Source of the DNA: Anaerolineae bacterium
GTDB lineage: Bacteria; Chloroflexota; Anaerolineae; Aggregatilineales; Phototrophicaceae
NCBI GenBank assembly: GCA_022821805.1
Contig: JAJECX010000029.1
Coordinates: 62,001-126,000 of the forward strand
Length of the DNA stretch: 64,000 nucleotides
Reading direction: 5' to 3'
The translations under genes and the position numbers were made by a program. Under the pieces are notes generated by a model. That model was not told where the DNA came from. It made no database searches and was given only the letters and a program-made list of their open reading frames with translations. Position 1 is the stretch's first letter, and each line of letters begins with the position of its first letter. This document shows, piece after piece, positions 54,328 to 62,648 of this stretch.

Positions 54328-54927
54328 ATGCAAGCTGAGGCCGGCGACACACTCAGTCGCCAGACGCGGAAGAATCTGGCGCAGTACGACCAGTTCATTT
54401 CCTCGATCGAAGCGAAGATCGCCGAACTGCCACCGGGTCCATTGGCCGACCGCTATCATCTGGCGCTCACTTTTGCGCTTGCCGCACTGTCAAGCGAGCG
54501 CGGCGCCATGCAGGCGCTGTTTGCCGCCGCCATGGCTGAGGAGGCGGGGTTTGACCTGCTGCGCGGCGAGAGGGCGGAGCGGCTGTCGCGCGCCTACCAT
54601 CGGCTTGTGCTGGCCTCTGACGATGCCTTAAGTGATCCCAAGGCGCTGGAGCTGAGCATCGCCCTTTACTCCTTTCACATGTTGGCGATCTTATTCTGGC
54701 TCTACGATCGGTCGCCCAAGCAAGCTGCCACGCGTAAACTACTCACTCTGACGCGCGAGCTATTCAAGCTGCTGCGTTCGCTGTTTTTCTTGCCGATGGT
54801 TCCTCAAGGCATCACCAAGCTGGCCGAGATTCTGCGGCCCGAATTGACGCGAGCGTCAGAGGGCGCCGCTGCGCATGACGACCCGCGGGATGGTGAGCAT
54901 AAGGATTTCAATATCCATCGCGATTGA
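54328..54927 (+). CDS. Helical protein resembling a TetR C-terminal domain, no HTH
   Basis: A 199-residue helix-rich protein. The central segment (LALTFALAALSSERGAMQALFAAA) and the later ALYSFHMLAILFWLYDRSPKQ and LLRSLFFLPMVPQGI resemble ligand-binding halves of some TetR-type regulators. No N-terminal helix-turn-helix is present (the frame starts with MQAEAGDTLSRQTRKNLAQYD), so it is either a truncated regulator or a different helical family. GAAAGGG precedes the start. Its last 72 bases overlap the convergent sugar-transferase gene. Confidence 0.5.
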   Translation: MQAEAGDTLSRQTRKNLAQYDQFISSIEAKIAELPPGPLADRYHLALTFALAALSSERGAMQALFAAAMAEEAGFDLLRGERAERLSRAYHRLVLASDDALSDPKALELSIALYSFHMLAILFWLYDRSPKQAATRKLLTLTRELFKLLRSLFFLPMVPQGITKLAEILRPELTRASEGAAAHDDPRDGEHKDFNIHRD

Positions 54928-56304
54928 CCAATTCTCGATATAATACATATCCATCTCGAACATTTCGTCAAAGGGCACGCTGCTGCGTCCGCGCACCTGC
55001 CACCAGCCGGTCATGCCGGGCGTGATCTGCAGGCGGCGCGTGTGCCGCGCTTCATAGAGTTCGACTTCGCTGGGCGTCGGCGGACGGGGTCCCACCAGGC
55101 TCATCTCGCCGCGAATGACGTTGAGGAGATTCGGCAGCTCATCGAGGCTGGCGCGGCGCAGAAACTTGCCGACGCGGGTGACGCGCGGGTCATCGACAAA
55201 TTTGGGATGTCGCGGATCTTCCCCCGATTCCCGCAGCATTTCCTCTTGCATGGCTTCGGCGTTGCGAACCATGCTGCGGAATTTCAACATCTCGAACAGA
55301 CGGCTGTCTTTGCCCACGCGGACTTGCCGGAAGAATATCGGTCCCTCGCCTTCAAGCGCTAGCGCCAGCATGACCAGTAGACTGATTGGCGCCCAAATCG
55401 GTAAGCCAAGCGCCACCAAAATGACGTCCAGTCCACGTTTCAGCAGTTGATTGGCGCGGCTGAAAGAGCGGTGCGCGCCAATGCCAAGCAACGGGATGCC
55501 GTCAAGATTCTCCACCTGCACCTGGCGAATGTTCAATTGCATGATTTCGGGCACGATTCGCAGGTCGGCGTCGGTTTCACGGCAGACCTCGGTGAGCTCC
55601 TGAATCAAGTCATAATGCTTCCAGCGGAAGGTGATGACCACCGTGTCGATCGTATGCTCGCTGATCACCTCTGCCAGTTGCCCGGTGCCGCCCATGGCCT
55701 GGACTCGTCCCATGCCGGCCGAGGCGGTGTCAAGGTCATCGTCCAGGAAGCCGATCGGCGAATAACCGAATTCGGGCCGCGTAAGCATGATGCCCAGCAG
55801 CGAGCGGCCGACTTCACCCATGCCCACTATCAGCACGCGCCGGATTCCCACGCCATGATGTCGCAGGTAAGCCAGGATCCAGCGCCGAATTAGCCGCGAA
55901 AGGGCGCTGGTAAAGATGGTCAGCGCCGCTACATAAATGAGCATTAGGCGGCTGGTCGCCAGCGGCTGCAGGATGAAAAACATCGCCAGCACAATGACGA
56001 TGGCGACGGCGACGCTGCTGCCGATCAGATAAACTTCCTCCAGCCAGGCGCGGCCCGCGATATTGCGGTACAAGCCATTTCGCTGGAAGTTCAGCCAGAC
56101 GAGCAGGGCGTAGACGGCGGCAAAGGGGATATAGTGTCCAAAACCCCGCTCCAGCGGATCGTAAACCGGACGGATAATCTGCAATTCATAGCGCAGAATA
56201 TAGGCGGCGCCGAAGACAAGGAAAGCGAGGATGCCGTCTATGACCGGAAGGAGCCAGCGCGGTTCCAGTGTGGGGCGTTCCGATAGCGTGAGGTCGGTGT
56301 TCAT
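54856..56304 (-). CDS. Polyprenyl-phosphate sugar-1-phosphate transferase (WcaJ/CpsE-like)
   Basis: A 482-residue membrane enzyme that starts exopolysaccharide repeat units by moving a sugar phosphate to undecaprenyl phosphate. Four or five N-terminal helices precede a Rossmann-like CoA_binding_3 domain (RVLIVGMGEVGRSLLGIML). The catalytic bac_transf domain starts RGLDVILVALGLPIWAPI and holds FFRQVRVGKDSRLFEMLKFR, LRRASLDELPNLLNVIRGEM, LVGPRPP and ITPGMTGWWQVRGRS. It is followed in the same direction by a GT4 upstream at 56362, suggesting a capsule or slime locus. Confidence 0.92.
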   Translation of the reverse strand: MNTDLTLSERPTLEPRWLLPVIDGILAFLVFGAAYILRYELQIIRPVYDPLERGFGHYIPFAAVYALLVWLNFQRNGLYRNIAGRAWLEEVYLIGSSVAVAIVIVLAMFFILQPLATSRLMLIYVAALTIFTSALSRLIRRWILAYLRHHGVGIRRVLIVGMGEVGRSLLGIMLTRPEFGYSPIGFLDDDLDTASAGMGRVQAMGGTGQLAEVISEHTIDTVVITFRWKHYDLIQELTEVCRETDADLRIVPEIMQLNIRQVQVENLDGIPLLGIGAHRSFSRANQLLKRGLDVILVALGLPIWAPISLLVMLALALEGEGPIFFRQVRVGKDSRLFEMLKFRSMVRNAEAMQEEMLRESGEDPRHPKFVDDPRVTRVGKFLRRASLDELPNLLNVIRGEMSLVGPRPPTPSEVELYEARHTRRLQITPGMTGWWQVRGRSSVPFDEMFEMDMYYIENWSIAMDIEILMLTIPRVVMRSGAL

Positions 56305-56361
56305 GTCATCGCAGGGCGGTCAATCGCTCAGACGATCTTACTTGGTCGCGTCATGTGATAT

Positions 56362-57534
56362 CTACTTGGTTTCCACGTTCGTAACCGTTTCGCTTTCGCT
56401 GAGCGGGCGATCGCGCAGCGCGGCTGCCCTTCGATAGCTGGCGACGGTCAATTCGGCTGTACGCGCCCAACTGAAAAGCTTCGCCCGTTCCAAGCCTTTC
56501 GTTCGCGCCGAGTCGCGCCATGCGTCGTTTCGCTGCAGATCGCGTAGCGCAGCCGACCAGCGCTCAACATCGTCAGGCGGAAGACATTGCGCTGCGTTTC
56601 CCGCCACTTCCGGCAATGACGACACATTCGTCGTGAGCGCCGGCGCGCCGCAAGCCATCGCTTCCAAGACCGGCAGCCCAAAACCTTCAAAGACCGATGG
56701 GTAGAGGAAGGCTTCGGCGCAATTGTACCAGAGGGGCAAATCGGCGGCAGGGATGAATCCCACATGCTTGACGCTGCCGCCCAGTTGCAAGCGCTCGATA
56801 GTGGCAAAGACTTCCCGCGCCATCCAGCCGATTCCCCCGCCCATGATCAGCGGCAGCCGCTCTTCCCTGGGCAGCTGCGAATACGCTTTTAACAGCATTG
56901 GCAGATTCTTGCGCGGCTCCAGCGTACCCAGGAAAAGCCAGAAGCGCTCCGGCAGACCTTGCTTGCGCCGAAAATGAGCAATATCCGTTTCCAGCAGCGG
57001 ACGGAAGGCGGCTCGGCTGTATCCCAAGGGCGTGACATCAATCTTGTCCGCTGGCACGCCGAGATAGGCCCGCAGGTCATTTGCTGTGCTCTGGCTGATC
57101 GCCAGTACGCGGCGGGCTCGCGCGCAGGTCAAGGCGGTCAGCGCGCGCAAGTAGAGGCGGCGGGCGACGCTCAGCCGAGCGGGATAGTGCAAGAAACTCA
57201 AATCATAGACGGTGACGACCATCGGCGCGGTCAAAATGACGGGCGCGACGAATGCCAGCGCATGATATAGATCGTAGCGCCGCAGTTGCCAGGGCTGAAT
57301 CGTTTGCTCCCAAAACACGCGGATTGCTGGCGATTCGGTAGTGAATGACGCGCGCGCCATGCTGACATCGGGAAAGGATGCGCTGTTAGCGGCGCCGACC
57401 ATCGCCTCAAACTGCCAATCGGACGGCGCATGGCTGGGCAGCAGGCGCAATAAATTGCTGATATAGCCATGAATCCCGGCCGAGCGATAACCGGCGCGCC
57501 CGGATAATAAATGCGCGTTCAGTCCAATCCTCAT
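56362..57534 (-). CDS. Glycosyltransferase family 4
   Basis: A 390-residue GT-B glycosyltransferase. The C-terminal nucleotide-sugar motif is AFLYPSVFEGFGLPVLEAMA (E-x7-E type), with GTLEPRKNLPMLLKAY and the middle LAISQSTANDLRAYL. It begins RIGLNAHLLSGRAGYRSAGI. It lies upstream of the polyprenyl-phosphate transferase on the same strand (57-base gap), so it probably extends the same polysaccharide. Confidence 0.88.
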   Translation of the reverse strand: MRIGLNAHLLSGRAGYRSAGIHGYISNLLRLLPSHAPSDWQFEAMVGAANSASFPDVSMARASFTTESPAIRVFWEQTIQPWQLRRYDLYHALAFVAPVILTAPMVVTVYDLSFLHYPARLSVARRLYLRALTALTCARARRVLAISQSTANDLRAYLGVPADKIDVTPLGYSRAAFRPLLETDIAHFRRKQGLPERFWLFLGTLEPRKNLPMLLKAYSQLPREERLPLIMGGGIGWMAREVFATIERLQLGGSVKHVGFIPAADLPLWYNCAEAFLYPSVFEGFGLPVLEAMACGAPALTTNVSSLPEVAGNAAQCLPPDDVERWSAALRDLQRNDAWRDSARTKGLERAKLFSWARTAELTVASYRRAAALRDRPLSESETVTNVETK

Positions 57535-57692
57535 GCCCCTGAGTATAACATATCAGCGCATTGATCCCGCGCAGTCCATTGAAGGGACGGCAGGCGGTCA
57601 CTGTCGGCGCGCCCTTTGCCTCGCCCGCAGAATCTACCCAAATTCGCCACGAACGCCTACAATACCGGCAAACATAACTGAATTTCGCGCCA

Positions 57693-58499
57693 ATGGAAAA
57701 CTCGATCCTGATCGCCGCCTTTTACAAATTTGTCCCGCTGCCGGATTGCCGGGAACTGCGCCAGCGTCTGCTCGAACGGTGCCTTGCGACCGCCGTCCGC
57801 GGCACGATCCTGCTCGCCCCTGAAGGCATTAATGCGACAATTGCCGGCGAGCGGCCAAGTGTGGAGGCGGTTGTATCATATCTGCGCGATGATCCACGAT
57901 TGGCTGACCTGATGGTCAAGGAGTCGTTTCATGACTCCATTCCTTTTGGGCGAATGAAGGTGCGGCTCAAACGAGAAATTGTGGCTTTGAAGGCGCCAGG
58001 CGTCGACCCCGCCAAGTGCGTCGGCGATTATATCGAGCCGAAAGATTGGAATCGCCATATTGTGCAAGACGATGTCCTGCTGATTGACGCCCGCAACAAT
58101 TACGAAGTGCGCATGGGTAGCTTTCCTGGGGCGCGGAATCCAGGGACCGACTCATTCCACGAAATCGCGCGATATTTGGCTGATGAGCTGGATCCGAACG
58201 AACACCAACGCGTTGCGATGTTTTGTACCGGTGGCATCCGCTGCGAGAAGGCGACCGCGTTCTTGCTCGACCGCGGCTTCAAAGAGGTCTGCCATTTGCG
58301 CGGCGGCATTCTCAATTATCTGGAAAAGATCAAGCCGGACGAATCGCTGTGGCAGGGCGAATGCTTCGTCTTCGATGAGCGGGTGTCGCTTGACCACGGC
58401 TTGCAGAAGGGCTGCATTAGGATCTGCGATGACTGCAAATCCGTGGTCAAAGTGACGGACGAGGAATGTCTGCAGTGCGGTTCAGTGAATTTCCTCTGA
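57693..58499 (+). CDS. trhO: tRNA U34 hydroxylase TrhO (rhodanese family)
   Basis: A 268-residue enzyme. An N-terminal acylphosphatase-like part (GTILLAPEGINATIAGERP) precedes a rhodanese domain with the catalytic loop MFCTGGIRCEKA. DDVLLIDARNNYEVRMG and GGILNYLEKI surround it, and the tail has a Cys-rich module (CIRICDDCKS, ECLQCGSVNFL). TrhO adds the oxygen of 5-hydroxyuridine at tRNA position 34 independently of prephenate. It stands alone between two polysaccharide genes. Confidence 0.92.
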   Translation: MENSILIAAFYKFVPLPDCRELRQRLLERCLATAVRGTILLAPEGINATIAGERPSVEAVVSYLRDDPRLADLMVKESFHDSIPFGRMKVRLKREIVALKAPGVDPAKCVGDYIEPKDWNRHIVQDDVLLIDARNNYEVRMGSFPGARNPGTDSFHEIARYLADELDPNEHQRVAMFCTGGIRCEKATAFLLDRGFKEVCHLRGGILNYLEKIKPDESLWQGECFVFDERVSLDHGLQKGCIRICDDCKSVVKVTDEECLQCGSVNFL

Positions 58500-58519
58500 G
58501 CCTGCCCGGCGCTCGCCAG

Positions 58520-58654
58520 TTAGACGAGATTGGTGAAGGGCAGACGGGCGCCATCCACAGTTGCTTGCGCCGCGGCTTTGCCGTCCATTGCCGGCACGAC
58601 GAGCAAAAGTATCACCAAAACGATTGTTGCGATCAGCAGCGTGAGTCGGGTCAT
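58520..58654 (-). CDS. Possible short signal-peptide-like protein (44 aa)
   Basis: A 44-residue frame starting MTRLTLLIATIVLVILLLVV, a strong membrane or signal helix, with a short polar end (GARLPFTNLV). No ribosome site is clear. The frame continues upstream to 58870 but that part looks random. Confidence 0.3.
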   Translation of the reverse strand: MTRLTLLIATIVLVILLLVVPAMDGKAAAQATVDGARLPFTNLV

Positions 58655-59239
58655 TGTTGTATCGCCGCGAAGTTTTTGACATTGCGTTAAGGTGATGCGA
58701 ATGGCTTGGCATCTTGTCTCTCTGTCTGGAATGTTAGTCTCAGCCCTAATATGAGGTTCGCAATTGTTGCGCTGTGGGCAACGGCTATTGCAATGCAGGA
58801 CAGCCAGCTTGTGGATGAGTCCTTTGGCTACAATCGAGAGACAAAATGCCATACAACAATATATTAACACATTATGACCAAGAAGTAAAGCAATTCCTTG
58901 TATGAATCAACCAGCATTGGGGAAAAGGCGTTGTGCTGTTCTTTGCAACTTGATTGCGCTATATGCAACTTTATATAAGCGCTAACGTTATGTGACAATT
59001 GCCACAATCAAACGTACGTTAGCTGAATTAGGATTAACCATATATAGTTTGCATTCCCTTTGACAGAAGAATCTTTAGATTTCTTAGGCTTGTCGCGCGG
59101 AATTCGCGGCGAGCCTGTATATATTGCCCGGGCAGCGGCTGGCGCGTCCGAGGTCCCGCGTTGAGGATTTCCTGCCTCTACAGCGCGCTGAAGCTGGCGT
59201 ATAATGGTTGCTGTAGTGAACGGTTAAGGTCTAGAGTGG
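58655..59239. other. Structured 585-bp intergenic region with CRP-like palindrome
   Basis: No convincing gene. GCTAACGT (58981) and ACGTTAGC (59016) flank TGTGACAATTGCCACA (58991-59006), which fits the CRP/FNR consensus TGTGA-N6-TCACA with one mismatch. A 12-bp stem with two G-U pairs, AGGCTTGTCGCG / CGCGGCGAGCCT, spans 59086-59116. A smaller stem around GAATCTTTAGATTTC precedes it. The segment could hold the promoter and regulator sites of the phosphoesterase gene, or a small RNA. Confidence 0.4.
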
Positions 59240-59827
59240 ATGCAGATTGGAATCATTTCAGACGTACACGCCGATTATGCCGCCTTAGAGGATGTACTCG
59301 ATCGATTTGCCCAACATCATAATGTAGACCAAATACTTTGCGCGGGCGATTTGGTTGGTCGCGGACCCGATCCCGACCGAGTGGTGGATTTGGTTCGCGC
59401 GCGCCGCATCCCGGTCGCTCGCGGGAATCATGATGAATGGCTTTATGGCCTTCGGCAGGAGAATCGGCAGTATCTGCGCAGCTTGCCCCTCGATTGGCAA
59501 GGGGAGTTGGCCGGCAAAACAGTTTACATGTGCCACGGCAAACCGGGCAATAATATGTGGGGCATGTATCGCGATCATCTGTCGGCGACTTATTTGAGGA
59601 TGGTGCTGCGATCGCTGAAAGCCGATGTGCTCGTCACGGGCCATACGCACTTGCCGCTGCACATGAAGACGGAATGGGGTTGCCTGGTAAATCCTGGTTC
59701 GCTCTTTACGTTTAAGTGCGCACGCGCCTCGTCCCGCACCTATGGCGTATTGTCCCTGCCCGATCTCAACTTCCGTGTTTATGACGCGAGCGCGCGCTGT
59801 GGCGATCCCCCGCTCAATATCATTTAG
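59240..59827 (+). CDS. Metallophosphoesterase (YfcE/MJ0936 type)
   Basis: A 195-residue calcineurin-like phosphodiesterase. Motifs are ISDVHADYAALED, LCAGDLVGRGPDPD, RGNHDEWLYG, MCHGKPG and TGHTHLP, completing the two-metal site. Relatives hydrolyse cyclic nucleotides or other phosphodiesters. It is followed 42 bases on by a glycosyltransferase in the same direction. Confidence 0.9.
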   Translation: MQIGIISDVHADYAALEDVLDRFAQHHNVDQILCAGDLVGRGPDPDRVVDLVRARRIPVARGNHDEWLYGLRQENRQYLRSLPLDWQGELAGKTVYMCHGKPGNNMWGMYRDHLSATYLRMVLRSLKADVLVTGHTHLPLHMKTEWGCLVNPGSLFTFKCARASSRTYGVLSLPDLNFRVYDASARCGDPPLNII

Positions 59828-59869
59828 GCGAGACCTCAAACTCAAGCCATTCCCGGGGACGGACGAGTC

Positions 59870-60991
59870 ATGCGCGTCCTAATGCTCTCCAAAGCCTGCA
59901 TCGTCGGCATCTACCAGCCGAAACTAGAGGCAATCGCACGCTGCGGCGTCGACTTGACTGTGCTCGCGCCGCCATCCTGGCGCGATGAACGCGGCGTACA
60001 GCAGCTTGAGCGCGCGCATACCGCCGGCTATCAGCTGAGAGAGATTCCCATTCGCTTCAACGGCAATTTCCATCTGCATCACTATCCGACCTTGGGCCGG
60101 GAAATCCGCGCGCTGCAGCCGGAGATCGCGCATATCGACGAGGAACCCTATAACCTGGCGACTTGGCAGGCGCAGCATCAGGCGCGACGCGTCGGCGCGA
60201 GATCGCTGTTTTTCAGCTGGCAGAATATCTACCGCGCTTATCCGCCGCCCTTCAGTTGGGGCGAGCGCTGGGTTCTGCGCAATGCCGACTACGCTGTGGC
60301 CGGCACCGACGGCGCCGCCGATGTGCTGCGAGACAAGGGCTACGCCGGTCCCTTGGCGACGATTCCGCAATTCGGCGCCTCACCGGATCTGTTTGAGCCG
60401 GCGTTTAATCGCCCGAAGCGTCCATTCACGATCGGATTCGTCGGACGTCTCGTGCCGGAAAAAGGCCTGCATATTCTGCTGCGCGCAGTTGCCAAGCTCC
60501 ACGGCGACTGGCGTTTGCGCTTGGTAGGCGGGGGCAGTGGACGCGCCGAATTGCGCTCGCTCGCTCGCTCCTTGGGCATCGGCGAAGAAGTCGAATTCCT
60601 CGGTCAATTGCCCTCTACCGACCTGCCAGCCGAGTACCACCGTCTCGATGCGCTGGTCTTGCCTTCACTGACGCGCGCCAATTGGAAGGAGCAGTTCGGC
60701 CGCGTGCTGGTTGAGGCGATGGCGAGCGGCGTGCCGGTCATCGGCAGCGACAGCGGCGCCATCCCCGGTGTGGTCGGCGCTGCCGGGCTCATCGTGTCGG
60801 AAGGCGATGTCGATGCTTTGGCGCGCGCCCTGCGCGATCTGCGCGATCAACCCGCCCTGCGCGCGCAGATGATCGAGAAGGGCAGGGCGCGGTTCCTGGC
60901 GCATTACACCCATGAACGCATCGCCGCGGCGACTGTGGATGTTTATCGGGAGATGTTGGATAAATCTCGAGGATGCGCTACTATTGTGTGA
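59870..60991 (+). CDS. Glycosyltransferase family 4
   Basis: A 373-residue GT-B enzyme. The nucleotide-sugar motif reads KEQFGRVLVEAMASGVPVIG, with IGFVGRLVPEKGLHILLRAV and VEFLGQLPSTDLPAEYH before it. The N-terminus (RVLMLSKACIVGIYQPKLEA) and EIAHIDEEPYNLATWQAQ form the acceptor side. The phosphoesterase gene lies just upstream. A role in lipid or polysaccharide glycosylation is likely. Confidence 0.88.
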   Translation: MRVLMLSKACIVGIYQPKLEAIARCGVDLTVLAPPSWRDERGVQQLERAHTAGYQLREIPIRFNGNFHLHHYPTLGREIRALQPEIAHIDEEPYNLATWQAQHQARRVGARSLFFSWQNIYRAYPPPFSWGERWVLRNADYAVAGTDGAADVLRDKGYAGPLATIPQFGASPDLFEPAFNRPKRPFTIGFVGRLVPEKGLHILLRAVAKLHGDWRLRLVGGGSGRAELRSLARSLGIGEEVEFLGQLPSTDLPAEYHRLDALVLPSLTRANWKEQFGRVLVEAMASGVPVIGSDSGAIPGVVGAAGLIVSEGDVDALARALRDLRDQPALRAQMIEKGRARFLAHYTHERIAAATVDVYREMLDKSRGCATIV

Positions 60992-61055
60992 GAGTTGAAT
61001 GAGTTTACCCTGCGCGATCGTTGAAGGGAATCCGACAATTTCAGGGAGATAAATC

Positions 61056-61382
61056 GTGGAAGCGCAAGATCTGCGAATCAACCGACTTGAAGACATTATG
61101 GAAACAGTGGTAGGCAATCAGACGCAAATTCTTCGAATACAGCAGGAGCATTCCAAGCGTCTGGATGAACAGGCCTCGATCCTACAAGAACATACCTCGA
61201 TCTTACAAGAACATACCTTGATCCTGCAAGAACATTCAATGATCTTACTTGACCACTCTAAACGTCTTGAAAACCTTGAAAATCTGATGACCAGAGTCTT
61301 GGAAGAATTGGTCGCGATCAAGGAAATCTTGGCATCGTCGAGAGGCATAGGTTTCGCTCCAGAGCCAGACGACAGCGATTAG
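61056..61382 (+). CDS. Small coiled-coil protein with 21-bp heptad repeats
   Basis: A 108-residue protein that is predicted to be one long coiled coil. Residues ~42-69 are four heptads of the type I-L-Q-E-H-T/S-x, encoded by four 21-bp near-identical units (61179-61262). A further leucine-rich heptad part follows (LENLENLMTRVLEELVAIKE). GGGAG lies eight bases before the GTG. Its role is unknown; it may be an oligomerisation module or a tail-fibre-like rod. Confidence 0.6.
   Translation: MEAQDLRINRLEDIMETVVGNQTQILRIQQEHSKRLDEQASILQEHTSILQEHTLILQEHSMILLDHSKRLENLENLMTRVLEELVAIKEILASSRGIGFAPEPDDSD
61179..61262 (+). repeat. Four tandem 21-bp units inside the coiled-coil gene
   Basis: Units begin ATCCTACAAG, ATCTTACAAG, ATCCTGCAAG and ATCTTACTTG, each 21 bp and in frame. 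They should vary in number by slippage, changing coil length in steps of one heptad. Confidence 0.75.
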
Positions 61383-61403
61383 CTCAGCCTCTTCCCGCGA
61401 CTC

Positions 61404-62198
61404 TTACGCTTCTCGAGCCCCCGGCGAAAATTGACGCAGCCGCCGGATGAAGTCCACGCTCTCCAGTTTGCGCTCCAGCAGATGCGCGATATAGCCCAGC
61501 AGGATCCCTTCGGCGCGGCGGTGCTGCGCTGGCGTGACGCGCAGGCTGCTGACGCGCTCCCAGGCGTCGGCGCTGCGTTGCAAGTGGCGCAGCAGCTTGA
61601 GCGTGTCGACGTCGATCTCTGACAAGCGCGAGGATACTTGGGGCGCGGCTGCGCGGCTGACGACGCCGCCTTCCTCGAAGCTGAAGAACTGCGGCGCCGG
61701 CTCTAATTCCAGGCGACTGACGACGCACTCGTTCAGTTCAGGCTTGAAGCCGGCAAGATCGAGCAGTTGCAGCTCAAAGAAGCGCGCCGCCAAGCGCGGA
61801 TCGTCAGCGGTGGCGATGCGCGCCAGGGTCTGATGCAGCAGCGCAAAGAGTTCGCCGCCGTCGTCTTCCTCATCGGCGGTGAAGCGATCCAGCAGTTCGG
61901 CGACATAATTGGCGTAGGCGCCGCGCCCCAAGTCTTCGCGCAAGCCCAGGTAGGGCTCGATTAGCTCAGCCTGGGTCAGGATATCGAGGTTGCGCCCTTT
62001 GTAGATGAGGCAGTCGCTGCGGGCGAAAAGCTCGACATGACCGCTGAGCTTGGCGCTCGGCTTGCGGGCGCCCTTGGCGATGGCGCGGATTTTGCCGCGC
62101 GCCGGCGTGATCAGCGTCAGCAGCCGGTCGGATTCGCCGAAGTCGCGGCGGCTGAGGATGATGGCTTGGGTACGAAATTGACGTTGCTGCTTGGGCAT
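61404..62198 (-). CDS. recO: DNA repair protein RecO
   Basis: A 264-residue recombination mediator that helps RecR load RecA on SSB-coated DNA. The N-terminal OB fold is clear: RTQAIILSRRDFGESDRLLTL and GKIRAIAKGARKPSAKL, then HVELFARSDCLIYKGRN. The C-terminal helical part has FFELQLLDLAGFKPELNEC, without the four-Cys zinc site of many homologues. The ATG at 62198 is preferred; the frame extends 37 residues into the upstream repeat region. Confidence 0.88.
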   Translation of the reverse strand: MPKQQRQFRTQAIILSRRDFGESDRLLTLITPARGKIRAIAKGARKPSAKLSGHVELFARSDCLIYKGRNLDILTQAELIEPYLGLREDLGRGAYANYVAELLDRFTADEEDDGGELFALLHQTLARIATADDPRLAARFFELQLLDLAGFKPELNECVVSRLELEPAPQFFSFEEGGVVSRAAAPQVSSRLSEIDVDTLKLLRHLQRSADAWERVSSLRVTPAQHRRAEGILLGYIAHLLERKLESVDFIRRLRQFSPGAREA

Positions 62199-62648
62199 GG
62201 GACGCTCGTCTAGCTTGCTCAAACTGATTATACCCGCAGGACGGGTCGGCGATGAGCGGCGTCCGCGAATGGCAGTCTTATGGCAAGAGCCGCGGATTGC
62301 ACAGAGCATTTGGCGACGCTCGGCGCGTTTGTGGCGGAGATCCGCGATTTTATGGCGAGAAGTGGCAGTGTATTGGCAAAATCGGACGTTTTATGGCGCA
62401 TTTGTGGCAATCGCAATATCTTTTTTCGCCGAAAGGGCGTCACATGGGAAGGGCAAATTGGCGGCGGACGCACCGGGATATGAAGCTGTTAAGGCGCAAA
62501 TGGAGACAGTGTATTTACAATCGAGCTGCGAGCGGCGACTGTTTGGTCGCGCGGCGTTTTGGGATGATGGCATGGCGCTGAATTCATTACCCAGGCGCGA
62601 TTATGGTATACTGGTTGACCGCGCGCGAGCTTGGGCAAGGGTAACACG
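62199..62648. other. Gap with 21-bp degenerate tandem repeats
   Basis: On the plus strand, TGGCR words recur (at about 62270, 62281, 62311, 62331, 62352, 62363, 62373, 62393, 62405). If read in the frame from the ATG at 62269, Trp falls at every seventh residue (IWRRSAR, LWRRSAI, LWREVAV, YWQNRTF). That 127-residue frame has no ribosome site or known relatives, so it is not called as a gene. Confidence 0.5.
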
